Source: Bradyrhizobium uaiense (GTDB lineage Bacteria; Pseudomonadota; Alphaproteobacteria; Rhizobiales; Xanthobacteraceae). From it: DNA of 64,000 bases. The notes under the pieces are model-generated. The model was given only the letters and a program-made list of their open reading frames with translations, was not told the origin of the DNA and did not search any database. A program made the translations under genes and the position numbers. The stretch's first letter is position 1. Each line of letters begins with the position of its first letter. The DNA lies in contig NZ_VKHP01000008.1 of the NCBI RefSeq assembly GCF_010811875.1, positions 22,143 to 86,142 of the forward strand, given 5' to 3'. Positions 54,238-63,934 of the stretch are shown piece by piece.

Positions 54238-55377
54238 ATGCTGAATGACGGGCAAGCAATTGCCGACGAGGTCGAAGCCGCGATACGCGCCGGCTCCGCC
54301 GAAAAATGCCTGGCCACGGCGAAGCGCGTCACCAGCCTCTTCCTCGCATCCGCCGGCAGCTTCAACAGCGAGCAGGTCGAGCTGTTCGACAACGTGCTCG
54401 AGCGCCTGGTGAAGACCATCGAATTGCGGGCGCTTGCCGACATCAGCGCCCGGATGGCGCTCACCGACATCAGCGAGCAGCTCGCACCGGTCGCCCAGGC
54501 ACCGCCCGCGATCATTCGCCGCCTCGCCGGCAATGACGAGATCAGGATCGCTCGGCCGATCCTTCAGGAATCGTCGCGGCTTAGCGCGGACGACCTGGTC
54601 GAGATCGCGCAGACCAAGAGCGAGCAGCATCTGCTCGCCGTCGCCGGCCGCTGGTGGCTGAAGGAAATCGTCACCGACGCGCTATTGGCCCGCAGCTTTC
54701 CGAGCGGAAGCCACCGCCTGGTCAGCAATCCCGGCGCCAAGCTGTCGCCGGGTGGATTTGCCGTCATCCTCGCACAGGCCGAGCACGATCCAGCCCTCGC
54801 AGTCCAGACCGGCATCCGCGCGGATCTGCCCTCGGAGCTCCGCCTTCAGCTCCTGCGCGACGCAACGGAAGAAGTTCGCGGCCGTTTGCTGGAGCGCGCC
54901 CCGCCATATCTGTTCGAGGAGATCCGGCACGCGATCGCCGCGGTCGCCGCAGGCGTCGAGCGCGACATGTCGCAGGTCCGCGATTTCACCGCAGCCCGGC
55001 GCCTGGTCGCAAAGCTGAAGGACAGCGGCGAACTCAACGAGGCCGCCCTACTCGGCTTCGCCAGGCAGCGAAAATATGAAGAGACCATTGTTGCGCTGGC
55101 GGACCTTGCGCCGTCGAGCATCGAGGTGATCCGCTCCCTGATGCAAAGCCTGCGCAGTGAAGGCCTGCTGGTGCCGTGCCGGGCGGCAGGCCTGAGCTGG
55201 GAGACCACCGCCGCCGTGATGGAATGCCGTTACACGACCGGCTCCATGGGACCCGTCGAGCTCGCCAATGCGAAGAGCCAGTTCACGAAAATGACCCGCG
55301 AAAACGCCGATCGCCTGCTGCGGTTCTGGCAGGTTCGTGCGACACAGCCTGCAAAGCCGGGCGGACGCGCGCACTGA
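54238..55377 (+). CDS. DUF2336 protein
   Basis: 379 residues, all-helical, no signal or membrane segment. The pattern AKRVTSLFLASAGSFNSEQVELFDNVLERLVKTIELRALADISARMA split over residues 26-75, ILQESSRLSADDLVEIAQTKSEQHLLAVAGR and the VIRSLMQSLRSEGLLVPCRAAGLSWETTAAVM region matches the alphaproteobacterial DUF2336 family, whose repeats look HEAT-like. Function unknown. ATG 54238 is preceded by a GGACGAGCA with no strong ribosome-binding site. It is convergent with the large regulator gene. Confidence 0.85.
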   Translation: MLNDGQAIADEVEAAIRAGSAEKCLATAKRVTSLFLASAGSFNSEQVELFDNVLERLVKTIELRALADISARMALTDISEQLAPVAQAPPAIIRRLAGNDEIRIARPILQESSRLSADDLVEIAQTKSEQHLLAVAGRWWLKEIVTDALLARSFPSGSHRLVSNPGAKLSPGGFAVILAQAEHDPALAVQTGIRADLPSELRLQLLRDATEEVRGRLLERAPPYLFEEIRHAIAAVAAGVERDMSQVRDFTAARRLVAKLKDSGELNEAALLGFARQRKYEETIVALADLAPSSIEVIRSLMQSLRSEGLLVPCRAAGLSWETTAAVMECRYTTGSMGPVELANAKSQFTKMTRENADRLLRFWQVRATQPAKPGGRAH

Positions 55378-55458
55378 GCGCGTCATGCGCGATGACGCGA
55401 CTGGCCTTGATTCGATCTGTCAAATAGCCTGCTCAGTGTCGTCACCCGCGGAGGCGGC

Positions 55459-58400
55459 TCAATCGGTGATCTGCTCCAGCAGCGACCCGGCTTCTTTCAG
55501 AACCGGCGTATCCAATCCTTCGGTGAACCAATGATAGACCGGCGCGAGCAGATCGCGCGCCTGCTCCCGATTGCCCTGGTCACGCCAAAGACGGGCGAGG
55601 CAGGTGGCGGCTCTCAGCTCCCACAATTTTGCGCTTTGGCGGATTCCAATTTCGATCGCCCGACGGAAGCTTGCTTCCGCTCCCGCAAGGTCGCCAACTG
55701 CAAGCAGGAGTTCGCCCCGAATGCGGTGCAGATTTGATTCAGCCCAACGTTCTTCAGTGATCTCGATTTCACTTGCCGCCGTTTCGAGCTCTTTCAGTCC
55801 TTCCTTCGGGCGACCAGACTTACCAAGCGCTTCCGCAAGCGACATGAGCCGCGTCGGTTTGTGAAGATAGCTCCCCGTGGTGCGCAGTTCTGCACCGGCA
55901 GCGGCTTGCAGTTCGGCTGCTTCCGCCGTGCGGCCGAGAGCCATCAGGCAACATGCGCGCTGCCATTTTGCCGAGTTTTCCCAATGCGCAAAGCCGTGCT
56001 GCGCACAGAAGGTCTCCAATTCCCGGACATGGTCCAACCGGATGGCGGGATCGGTTTCAGTGTGCGCTTCGCAACCTGCAATGCACGACAGGATGAAGCC
56101 CATCGAGCCCGCATGTTTGATTTGATGCGCGCGCTCGATCGCCTCATCACGTCGCCGACGCGCTTGATCAAGGTGTCCAAGATAGGTCAGCGACTCGATG
56201 CCGACCGACAGTGGAACAATTTGAACGTCATTGGTCCAATGCCTGACGGAGACGACATCCATGCCGGCGGGATAAAGTCGAAGCGCCTCTTCGGCGCCAT
56301 CGCGAGCGGCAGCCAACTCCCCCAGCCAAAGCCGACTTTGGGCCCTCGAGAAACGCCCCAGCCATGTGAGTGCTTCAGGGGTCCATCGCCAGGCGGGCGA
56401 GGGAGCCCGGTTATGCTGCCAAGTGTTACCCAAATTCAGAAGCTCGTCACAAAGCTGATAGGCTGACCTCAGCTTGGCGCGATACAAGCGATGGGCAAAT
56501 TGGCCCATGATTATGGTCGGGAGCCAATCGGTTTGATCCATAGCTGTGCAGAGTTCACGGGCTCGGTCGAAGGCCTCACCTGCTGATGGCGCGCCCCAGC
56601 CCAGAGCGGCACACAGGGCCACGCCAAGCTCCGCCTGCAAGCGGAACTCCTTGTGGTGGCGCTCTGGGCCTTCGGGCAGGTTGGCGAGCAGGCCCAGACC
56701 TTTGCGGAATTGGACCTCCGCCTCCACCGTTGCCGAGCGCGCGAGCGCCAGCTCTCCGGCTTTCCGTCGATAACTGATCGCCTTTCCGATCAATCCCGCC
56801 TGTTCGCAGTGGTAAGCAAGCAACGCGGGCTGGGCCGTCACGGTATCCGGAAATTGCTCCTCCAGCGTCTTGATAATCCGCTCGTGCAGCAGTTGCCGCT
56901 GGGTGCGCGACAGGGTGCCGTACGCGACGTCCTGGACCAGCGCGTGCTTGAAGGCATATGTTGCGTCGGGTGGAGCGCCCCGGCGGAAGATCAGTTCCGC
57001 GCTCCCGAGGCGTGCGAGCGCATCATCGACTTGTTGCTGCGGCATCTGCGCCACCGCGGAGATCAGTTCATGAGAGAACGAGCGACCAAGCGCCGCCCCG
57101 ATCTGCACCACCTCCCGTGTCTCAGGAAGACGATCAAGTCGCGCGAGCAGTGAACCTTGCAACGTCGACGGGATCGACAGCGCCGCCGCCGGCCCCGTTA
57201 GCGCGTAACGATCACTGGCTTCAACCAGGAAGCCGCTCTCCACCACCGTCTTGGTAAGCTCTTCGATGAACAGCGGCACTCCGTCGGCGCGATCGATGAT
57301 CTGGTCGGCGATCTCCAGCGGCAGCGCCTTGCCGCCGGCCACCGCCGCGATCATCTCGGCACGCTGGGCAAGCGACAAGCGGTTGAGCGCAAGCAAAGTC
57401 ACCGGCGGACGACCGATCCACGAGGGCGTGAACTCGGGCCGACAGGTGATGATCACGAGGGCCGGTATCGTCGACGCCCGGTCGACGATCAGGTCCAACA
57501 ATTCCAGTGACGTGGGATCAATCCAGTGGACGTCCTCGAACACGACAAGTACCGGCTGCCGGGCAGCCAGCCCTTCGAGCCAAGCCAGCAGCACCCGAAG
57601 CGTCTTCTCCTTGCGCTTCTGGGGGGCAGGGTCGAAGTGCGCATAACGGCCGTCGGTCGGCACGGACAGCAGATGCGCGATGAGCGGGGCAGCTTCGCTG
57701 AAATCGTCGATCGACTGGGCCAGTACGGCCTCGAGCCTGTCAAGTCGTTGCGCATCGGTGTCATCGCGTCGGAATCCGGCCGCCCCTTGCAGCTGGTGGC
57801 TGATCGGATAAAGCGTGCTGTCCTGGTGGTGGGGTGAGCAGAAATAGCGCAGGCAGCTGTGCGGCTCCTCCCGAACTCGTTTTTCCAGCTCCACCGTTAA
57901 CCGCGACTTGCCGATTCCGGGCTCGCCCGACAGCAGCACCACGCGCCCCTCGCTGGCCGCCTGCCGCCAGCGGCGCAACAGCAATTCGAGCTCCTCGTCC
58001 CGGCCAATCAGCGGTGTGGTGGGCGCGCGCAGTGCTTCGAAACGGCTATCGATGCTGCTGGTCCCCTGCACCCGCCATGCCGGGACCGGCTCCGAGAATC
58101 CGTTGAGTGCCATCGACCCAAGGTCGTCGCAGTCGAACAGATTGCCGACCAACCGGCGGGTACTCGCCGCGATCAGAACAGTGTTCGGCCCGGCGATCTT
58201 CTCCAGAGCCCCGGCGAGTTGGACGGCCTCGCCGATGATCATCTGGTGATCCGCACCACTGCCGAGAAGATCGCCGACCACGACCGGACCGGTGGCGATG
58301 CCTGCGCGCAACTGAAGTGAGCCGGCGCTGCCGCCATCAAGCCGCGCGATCGTATCGACCAGGGTCAGCCCGGCGCGAATCGCGCATTCGATGTCATGCT

Positions 58401-59427
58401 CGTGCGCCTGTGGGTGGCCGAAGTAGGCCAGCACCCCGGTCCCGGAGAGCCTGCCCACCGTGCCGCCGGACCGAACGATGATCGGGATACAGCAGCGCTG
58501 ATAGGTAGCGATCAGTGCCTGCAGCTCCTCCGGATCGAGTCGAGCCGCAAGCGCGCTCGTGCCGACAAGGTCACAGCTGAGAACCGTAACCTGGCGACGC
58601 TCCGGCGAGCGCGGCATCGTCGGCGCTTCGGTCTCGTCGACCTCATCGAGAGATATCGCTGCGGCATCACCCCCCAGGGTCACACCTTTCCGTTGATTCC
58701 ACTCGCGAAGGATCTCGCGACGCAATGCCTTGGTCGTGGCATCCGGATCGATCCCCAACTCCCTTGCGAGCACATCGGCGCAGCTACGGTATTGGCGAAG
58801 CGCCGCGCCGTGCCGTCCCTGTCGGCAATAGAGCTCCATCAGGCTGCGATGGACGCGCTCCTGCAAGGGGTCGGCTGCCAGCAGCCGCGCCGCGATGTGA
58901 ATGCCGCCCTCGATCGCGCCGTTGGACAAATGATGGTCCAGCAGCCTCGTCATGGCTTCGAGCGCGATTTCGCGAAATCGCTCACGTTCCGCCGTCAACC
59001 AGCCCTCGAATTCCGGCGCGGCAACCTCGAAGCCGTCCAGAAGTTCGCCGCCATAGAGCGCGATGGCCTGCTCGAGACTCTCGATCTCTTCGCGCACAGC
59101 AAGAGTCCCGAACACGATGGCATCGACGGTCAGCGCCGTCGGCGCAAAGCTGATTGTGTCCTCGTGAGCGATCAATGCGCCCGGGTCGAGACGCGACAAC
59201 GCCTTGCGCACCAGGCTCAGCGCCTGTCGCAGGCTGTCGCGCGCCTGCACCTCGCTGTGGTCGCCCCACAGCAGGCTCGCCAGTTTTGCGCGCGGCTGAG
59301 CCTGGCCGGGGTGGGGCGCCAGATAGGTCAGCAGCGCTCCTGCCTTCTTGGTCGACAACGGGACCGGCTCTCCGGGCTCCGTCTGGAGTCGGAAACCACC
59401 GAGAAGTGCGAGATTGACCTTCGCCAT
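55459..59427 (-). CDS. BTAD / degenerate cyclase / AAA ATPase / TPR multidomain regulator
   Basis: 1322 residues. Domains in order: a SARP-like winged helix (about 1-95, NLALLGGFRLQTEPGEPVPLSTKKA), a BTAD helical domain (about 96-245, LLDGFEVAAPEFEGWL, VHRSLMELYCRQGRHGAALRQY), a class III cyclase-like domain (about 275-450), a STAND-type ATPase with Walker A GEPGIGKSRL (about 503) and Walker B LVVFEDVHWIDPTSLELLDL (about 628), and a TPR-like C-terminal half (about 850-1322). In the cyclase part the first Asp (CDLVG) is kept but the second metal Asp is Thr (LSGTGVLAYFG) and the Asn and Arg of VNxAxR are replaced (EAVQLAGALE), so it should not make cAMP. Probably a signal-sensing activator; target unknown. 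Confidence 0.88.
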   Translation of the reverse strand: MAKVNLALLGGFRLQTEPGEPVPLSTKKAGALLTYLAPHPGQAQPRAKLASLLWGDHSEVQARDSLRQALSLVRKALSRLDPGALIAHEDTISFAPTALTVDAIVFGTLAVREEIESLEQAIALYGGELLDGFEVAAPEFEGWLTAERERFREIALEAMTRLLDHHLSNGAIEGGIHIAARLLAADPLQERVHRSLMELYCRQGRHGAALRQYRSCADVLARELGIDPDATTKALRREILREWNQRKGVTLGGDAAAISLDEVDETEAPTMPRSPERRQVTVLSCDLVGTSALAARLDPEELQALIATYQRCCIPIIVRSGGTVGRLSGTGVLAYFGHPQAHEHDIECAIRAGLTLVDTIARLDGGSAGSLQLRAGIATGPVVVGDLLGSGADHQMIIGEAVQLAGALEKIAGPNTVLIAASTRRLVGNLFDCDDLGSMALNGFSEPVPAWRVQGTSSIDSRFEALRAPTTPLIGRDEELELLLRRWRQAASEGRVVLLSGEPGIGKSRLTVELEKRVREEPHSCLRYFCSPHHQDSTLYPISHQLQGAAGFRRDDTDAQRLDRLEAVLAQSIDDFSEAAPLIAHLLSVPTDGRYAHFDPAPQKRKEKTLRVLLAWLEGLAARQPVLVVFEDVHWIDPTSLELLDLIVDRASTIPALVIITCRPEFTPSWIGRPPVTLLALNRLSLAQRAEMIAAVAGGKALPLEIADQIIDRADGVPLFIEELTKTVVESGFLVEASDRYALTGPAAALSIPSTLQGSLLARLDRLPETREVVQIGAALGRSFSHELISAVAQMPQQQVDDALARLGSAELIFRRGAPPDATYAFKHALVQDVAYGTLSRTQRQLLHERIIKTLEEQFPDTVTAQPALLAYHCEQAGLIGKAISYRRKAGELALARSATVEAEVQFRKGLGLLANLPEGPERHHKEFRLQAELGVALCAALGWGAPSAGEAFDRARELCTAMDQTDWLPTIIMGQFAHRLYRAKLRSAYQLCDELLNLGNTWQHNRAPSPAWRWTPEALTWLGRFSRAQSRLWLGELAAARDGAEEALRLYPAGMDVVSVRHWTNDVQIVPLSVGIESLTYLGHLDQARRRRDEAIERAHQIKHAGSMGFILSCIAGCEAHTETDPAIRLDHVRELETFCAQHGFAHWENSAKWQRACCLMALGRTAEAAELQAAAGAELRTTGSYLHKPTRLMSLAEALGKSGRPKEGLKELETAASEIEITEERWAESNLHRIRGELLLAVGDLAGAEASFRRAIEIGIRQSAKLWELRAATCLARLWRDQGNREQARDLLAPVYHWFTEGLDTPVLKEAGSLLEQITD

Positions 59428-59596
59428 ATCGGTCGCACTTGGGTTTCAGGGGCAAGAAACACGCCCCGGGCCGAAGATTTTGCGAATTTATCACGCTCGG
59501 AGCCACAGGTCGATTGCGACACAGCGGTAGTTCATTTTCGCAAGGCGGCGCGACGATGCGCGCGCCCGGCCGAGTTGACCATCCGGAGATTGCGCA

Positions 59597-59839
59597 ATGA
59601 GCACGATCTATATCGCAACGGGGTGGGACAGACCGCTCGCATCTGCGCGGCGCGTCGTCAGCTTCCTGGAAGGACATTGGGAGACGTTTCAAGAGCGGCG
59701 CAAGCGCGCGAGGCTGCGCACCGCTTTGTCCGACCTGAGTGACGGTGAGCTGGCGGACATCGGCATTTCGCGCGGCGAGATCGATTACGTCGCGTCGAAC
59801 CGCGCGATCGACCCGCGAAGCGCCGTCTGCCCTCCATGA
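59597..59839 (+). CDS. DUF1127 small protein
   Basis: 80 residues. The C-terminal half is the DUF1127 motif: RRKRARLRTALSDLSDGELADIGISRGEIDYVA. Such proteins act in phosphate, arginine and RNA-related regulation in some alphaproteobacteria, but here no specific role can be named. GGAG stands 11 nt before ATG. Its stop overlaps the next ATG (ATGA at 59836-59839), starting a chain of small ORFs. Divergent from the large regulator gene across 169 bp. Confidence 0.88.
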   Translation: MSTIYIATGWDRPLASARRVVSFLEGHWETFQERRKRARLRTALSDLSDGELADIGISRGEIDYVASNRAIDPRSAVCPP

Positions 59840-59910
59840 CAGAGATGTTCGACCTCAAGAATCGTGAGCGACAAGCAGCACTCCGTCGGCTCAAGGGAGT
59901 TGCGTCATGA
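59836..59910 (+). CDS. 24-residue micro-ORF coupled on both sides
   Basis: ATG 59836 overlaps the DUF1127 stop (ATGA) and its own TGA (59908-59910) overlaps the next ATG 59907 (ATGA). The peptide begins MTEMFDLKNRERQAALRR and ends LKGVAS: acidic start, then basic and probably helical. It may be a real micro-protein or a coupling leader; evidence is the double overlap only. Confidence 0.4.
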   Translation: MTEMFDLKNRERQAALRRLKGVAS

Positions 59911-60152
59911 GGCCCAAAAACCTTCCTCAGGATTTCGAGCAGTCGATCAAAGCGTTTTGGGTTCGGCCTGATTGGTATGAGGAATACTGGTTGGAGCCGA
60001 AGAAGACCTCCCAACCCGCTGCAACAAAATGGCGACGCTCGATGTCGCGATTTCAATTCCATCTATACGCAGCGACAGTTTCGGGTTTGGCCGCCTTCAT
60101 TCGCTGCCGAGCGGAGGAAGCCATTCGAAGCCTCGCTCATTTGCAGCGATGA
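59907..60152 (+). CDS. 81-residue hypothetical protein
   Basis: AAGGGAG lies 8 nt before ATG 59907, and the start overlaps the micro-ORF stop, so translation is likely. The N-terminal half is rich in aromatic residues (KAFWVRPDWYEEYWLEPKK); the C-terminal half has a Arg/His/Ala sequence (SRFQFHLYAATVSGLAAFIRCRAEEAIRS split) with a possible amphipathic helix. I recognise no family. It ends 70 bp before the monooxygenase gene. Confidence 0.55.
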   Translation: MRPKNLPQDFEQSIKAFWVRPDWYEEYWLEPKKTSQPAATKWRRSMSRFQFHLYAATVSGLAAFIRCRAEEAIRSLAHLQR

Positions 60153-60222
60153 CCGAGGTCACGGTCGAGCGGGTGGCGCTTGGTGGCGATAGTCGAGGGT
60201 TGGCAGTCATTGAGCAATCAGC

Positions 60223-61524
60223 ATGATTAGACCATTTGACGCGGCGGTGATCGGAGCCGGCTGGGCAGGGCTCGGGGTCAGCTACATGCTGACCAAGGCT
60301 GGCCTCTCGCACCGCGTGCTGGAGCGCGGTCGGATCGGCGAGACCTGGCTTACCCAACGCTGGGACTCCTTCCATTTGAACACGCCGAAGTCTCTGACCT
60401 TGATGCCGGGTGACTGTTACAGGGGATCAGACCCCGATGGGTTTTATACGCGCGATGAATTCGTCGATCTCCTGGAGGAATATGCGAGGCTCCGCCGCCT
60501 TCCGGTGGCGATCAACACAGCAGTGACGGCGCTGACGCGCGACGGGAACGCCGGCATCTACCGCCTCGTCACGTCAGCCGGCGCACTCACGGCCCGAGCC
60601 GTGATCATCGCCAGCGGCAGTCTGAACTGCGCACGGCGACCGGAGGCGGCGCGAGCGCTTCCACCGCAGCTGCTGCAGATCGACTCATCCGTCTACCGCA
60701 ATCCGCAGGCGCTCCCCGCAGGAGCAATTCTGGTGGTTGGAAGCGCTCAATCCGGGGGCCAGATTGCCGAAGACCTTGTCATGGCGGGGCGGGCCGTCTT
60801 CCTGTCGACTGGACGGACCGGGCGGAAACCGCGACGCTATCGGGGCCGCGATATCGGGTTCTGGGAGCGGGAAAGCGGTCTATTTGACGTCCCACGCAAG
60901 GATTTCGTGGGTCCCGATGGTCGCCTTGCGGGACGACCGCTGCTCGGTGCGCTCCACACGATAAGCCTGCAATCGCTGAGTGCGCAGGGTGTTGTGCTGG
61001 TCGGCCGCTTCACAGGGATCGCCGACGGCCGGCTTACTTTCGCGGACGATGTGCATGAGAGTTTGCGGCTCGGCGATGAGGTCGCCGCCAAGACGAGACG
61101 GCATATCGACGATTACATCGACCGCAACTGCCTCGATGCGCCGCCGGCCACTGACGATCCAGCCGAGACTGTCGCGCCGCGATTGCCTGATCCGCCGATT
61201 CTGTCCCTTGACCCGAGCGAGCACCACCTTGCGACGGTGATCTGGTGCACTGGTTTGGAGGGTGATTACCGGTTTGTGCAGGTGCCCGGCGTGCTCAATG
61301 CACGCGGCCAGCCGCTGGAGCGCGAGGGGTTGACCGACGCACCCGGGATCTATTTCGCAGGTGTCGATTTTTCCTCAACCCGCAAATCAGGCACCATCTT
61401 TGGGATCGCCGAGGAGGCGCAACGTCTCGTCGCCCACATTGTCGCACGACGCCGGGATCATCCCCAGTTCGATCGAGACGGCGACTCCGCTGATTGCAAT
61501 GTCGCCTGTTGTCCCCAAAGCTGA
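60223..61524 (+). CDS. flavin-dependent monooxygenase (CzcO/FMO-like)
   Basis: 433 residues. FAD motif AVIGAGWAGLGVSYML at residues 8-23, LERGRIGETWLTQRWDSFHLNTP (the FMO region between the two nucleotide sites), NADP motif LVVGSAQSGGQIAEDLV near 168-185 and the C-terminal GIYFAGVDFSSTRKSGTIFGIAEEAQRL. This fits class B flavoprotein monooxygenases of the CzcO group (putative K+ transport or oxidation roles). Substrate unknown. The C-terminal tail has two adjacent Cys (NVACCPQS). Convergent with mtaB. Confidence 0.9.
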   Translation: MIRPFDAAVIGAGWAGLGVSYMLTKAGLSHRVLERGRIGETWLTQRWDSFHLNTPKSLTLMPGDCYRGSDPDGFYTRDEFVDLLEEYARLRRLPVAINTAVTALTRDGNAGIYRLVTSAGALTARAVIIASGSLNCARRPEAARALPPQLLQIDSSVYRNPQALPAGAILVVGSAQSGGQIAEDLVMAGRAVFLSTGRTGRKPRRYRGRDIGFWERESGLFDVPRKDFVGPDGRLAGRPLLGALHTISLQSLSAQGVVLVGRFTGIADGRLTFADDVHESLRLGDEVAAKTRRHIDDYIDRNCLDAPPATDDPAETVAPRLPDPPILSLDPSEHHLATVIWCTGLEGDYRFVQVPGVLNARGQPLEREGLTDAPGIYFAGVDFSSTRKSGTIFGIAEEAQRLVAHIVARRRDHPQFDRDGDSADCNVACCPQS

Positions 61525-61540
61525 CTGCATTCACGCCCGC

Positions 61541-61576
61541 TTTAGAGCCACGTCCGTTCCGGAACGGGGCTCTAGA
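61541..61576. terminator. hairpin between convergent monooxygenase and mtaB genes
   Basis: TTTAGAGCC (61541-61549) faces GGCTCTAGA (61568-61576), and CCGTTCC (61554-61560) faces GGAACGG (61561-61567) directly in the centre. The mtaB stop codon (61572-61574) is inside the right arm. Likely a bidirectional terminator or a small repeat. Confidence 0.65.
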
Positions 61577-62861
61577 TGATTGCTTTGACGCCGGGCGACC
61601 CGACGAGGCGCTCACCGTCATGACCCGTCATGGTTAGCTGCAGCACCATGCCCGGCTCATCGCCCGCGATCGCCACAGGCAGGAAATGCTCGGTGCGGCC
61701 CTGCTTGTCGCTCTCGATCAGCACCTCGCGTGTCGCGCCGACTTCGGCCGCAAGCCGCCGCGCCAGCGCGGCTTCGCCTGCCGCGCGCAGCCGCCTGGCC
61801 CGTTCCCGGATCGCTCCGCCTGCGACCTGCGGCATCCGCGCGGCCGGCGTGCCGGGGCGCTTCGAATAGGGAAACACATGCAGGAAGGTGAGATCGCATT
61901 CGTCGACCAGATCGAGCGAACGCGCGAACATCTCTTCAGACTCGGTCGGGAAGCCCGCGATGATGTCGGCGCCGAACGCGATGTCCGGCCGCAACCGGCG
62001 CACCTGCGCGCAGAAATCGATCGCGTCCTGGCGTGAGTGCCTGCGCTTCATCCGCTTGAGGATCATGTCGTCGCCGGACTGCAAGGACAGATGCAGATGC
62101 GGCATCAGCCGCGCGTCGTCGGAGATGACATCGAGTAGATCACGATCGGCCTCGATCGAATCGATCGATGAGATGCGCAGCCGCTTCAGCTCGGGCACGT
62201 GGCGAAGGATCTGCCGGGTCAACTGGCCGAGCTTCGGTGCGCCAGGCAGATCGGCGCCATAGCTCGTGAGATCGACGCCGGTCAGCACGATCTCGGCATG
62301 GCCCCGCTCGACCAGCGCGCGGACCTGATCGACCACCGCGCCCATCGGCACCGAGCGCGAATTGCCGCGGCCGTAGGGGATGATGCAGAAGGTGCAGCGA
62401 TGGTCGCAGCCGTTCTGCACCTGCACGAACGCCCGCGGCAGGCCGCGCTCGAAGCCGTCGAGCAGATGCGGCGCCATCTCGGTCACCGCCATGATGTCGG
62501 CAACCGCGACTTTCTCGCTCGCATCGATGCCGAACGGCGCTGCGAGCGCTGAGCGCGCCGCCTGCCAGGCGGCACCGCGCATCTTCTCGTCATTGCCGAC
62601 GACGCGATCGACCTCGGCCATGTCGGCAAACATCTGACTTTGCGTCTGCGCCGCGCAGCCGGTGACCACGATGCGCGCCGTGGGCCGTTCGCGTTTCAGC
62701 TTGCGGATCGCCTGCCGGGCCTGCGCCACCGCCTCGTTGGTGACGGCGCAGCTGTTGATGACGATGGCATCAGCAAGCCCCGCCTGCTCCGCTTCGCGGC
62801 GAATCACTTCGGATTCGAATGCGTTCAGGCGGCAGCCAAAGGTGACGACGTCGACGCCCAC
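61572..62861 (-). CDS. mtaB: tRNA t6A37 C2-methylthiotransferase MtaB
   Basis: Radical SAM enzyme that turns t6A37 into ms2t6A in ANN-decoding tRNAs. 429 residues. UPF0004 domain with the first cluster cysteines in TFGCRLNAFES, INSCAVT and VTGCAAQ, the radical SAM cluster CDHRCTFCIIPYGRG (about 150-165) and a TRAM-like C-terminus (ATREVLIESDKQGRTEHFLPVAI). The RLNAFES wording places it in the MtaB rather than MiaB/RimO group. It stops inside a hairpin and is followed upstream by dapF with a 5-bp gap. Confidence 0.94.
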   Translation of the reverse strand: MGVDVVTFGCRLNAFESEVIRREAEQAGLADAIVINSCAVTNEAVAQARQAIRKLKRERPTARIVVTGCAAQTQSQMFADMAEVDRVVGNDEKMRGAAWQAARSALAAPFGIDASEKVAVADIMAVTEMAPHLLDGFERGLPRAFVQVQNGCDHRCTFCIIPYGRGNSRSVPMGAVVDQVRALVERGHAEIVLTGVDLTSYGADLPGAPKLGQLTRQILRHVPELKRLRISSIDSIEADRDLLDVISDDARLMPHLHLSLQSGDDMILKRMKRRHSRQDAIDFCAQVRRLRPDIAFGADIIAGFPTESEEMFARSLDLVDECDLTFLHVFPYSKRPGTPAARMPQVAGGAIRERARRLRAAGEAALARRLAAEVGATREVLIESDKQGRTEHFLPVAIAGDEPGMVLQLTMTGHDGERLVGSPGVKAII

Positions 62862-62866
62862 GGCAA

Positions 62867-63751
62867 TTAAGCCACGCTGGCGAACAGCGCCGGATCGAAG
62901 CGGCCCTCATATTCGAAATCGGCGGTGCCGGTCATCAGCACGTGATCGTCGCGCTCGCGCCATTCGATGCCGAGCTTGCCGCCGGGCAGCGTGATCTCGA
63001 CGATGCGGTTGGCACGCTTCAGCCGCGCCGCCGCAACCGCGGTCGCGCAGGCGGCTGAGCCGCAGGCCCTGGTGAGACCGGCGCCGCGCTCCCAGGTGCG
63101 GATCGTGATGTGGTCGCGATCGACGATATGGGCGAGCGTGATGTTGGCGCGTTCCGGGAAGATCGGATGGTTTTCCAGCAGCGGCCCGAAACGTTCGAGG
63201 TCGTAGGCATTGACGTCATCGACCCAGAACACCGCATGCGGATTGCCCATAGAGACCACCGAGGGCGAATGCAGCACCGGATTGTCGATCGGCCCGACCT
63301 GCAGCTCGATGTAGCGGGTGTCGCGAAATTCCTCAGCCAGCGGAATGTCCTGCCAGCCGAACTTCGGCGCGCCCATGTCGACGGTGTAGAGATCGGGCGC
63401 CGGCCCCTGCCAGCAATTGAGCAGGCCGGCGCGGGTCTGGAACGTCGCCGATGTCTGGCCGGTCTTCTCGAAGATCCGCCGCACCACGCAGCGCATGCCG
63501 TTGCCGCAGGCCCCGGCCTCCGAGCCGTCATTGTTGTAGATCGTGATGTACGCTTCGGTGCCGTCGAGCCGCGGCGGCTGTAGCACCATCAGTTGGTCAT
63601 AGGGCGCTCCGGCCGGCGAGGCCACAGCGCGCGCCTCCGCCGCCGAAACCTGTGCCCGACCTTGTGCCTCGGAATCGCGCAGGTCGACGACGACGATCTC
63701 GTTGCCGATGCCGTTCATCTTGGCGAATGCGTGATTGGCGAGCGCGCTCAT
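62867..63751 (-). CDS. dapF: diaminopimelate epimerase
   Basis: Converts LL- to meso-diaminopimelate for lysine and peptidoglycan. 294 residues from ATG 63751 ([25 protein letters not shown]). The two active-site cysteines lie in [14 protein letters not shown] (about 80) and [20 protein letters not shown] (about 230). The frame upstream to 63826 is not family-like. mtaB follows five bases after its stop, so the two are probably one transcript. Confidence 0.96.
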   Translation of the reverse strand: MSALANHAFAKMNGIGNEIVVVDLRDSEAQGRAQVSAAEARAVASPAGAPYDQLMVLQPPRLDGTEAYITIYNNDGSEAGACGNGMRCVVRRIFEKTGQTSATFQTRAGLLNCWQGPAPDLYTVDMGAPKFGWQDIPLAEEFRDTRYIELQVGPIDNPVLHSPSVVSMGNPHAVFWVDDVNAYDLERFGPLLENHPIFPERANITLAHIVDRDHITIRTWERGAGLTRACGSAACATAVAAARLKRANRIVEITLPGGKLGIEWRERDDHVLMTGTADFEYEGRFDPALFASVA

Positions 63752-63934
63752 CGATTTTCCTAAATTCTGCCCGGTTATATGGCGAGTGGTGGCCTGTTGG
63801 CCAGTCCGCAGGCGGCTATGACACATCTGTCATGGGACGAATGCAGAACTCGCGTGTTAGGACTATCGCACCTCGCGGACCGCGCGCCGGGACAGATCGA
63901 GCGGCCGTCCGAGGAAGGGGATGGAGAATACCGA

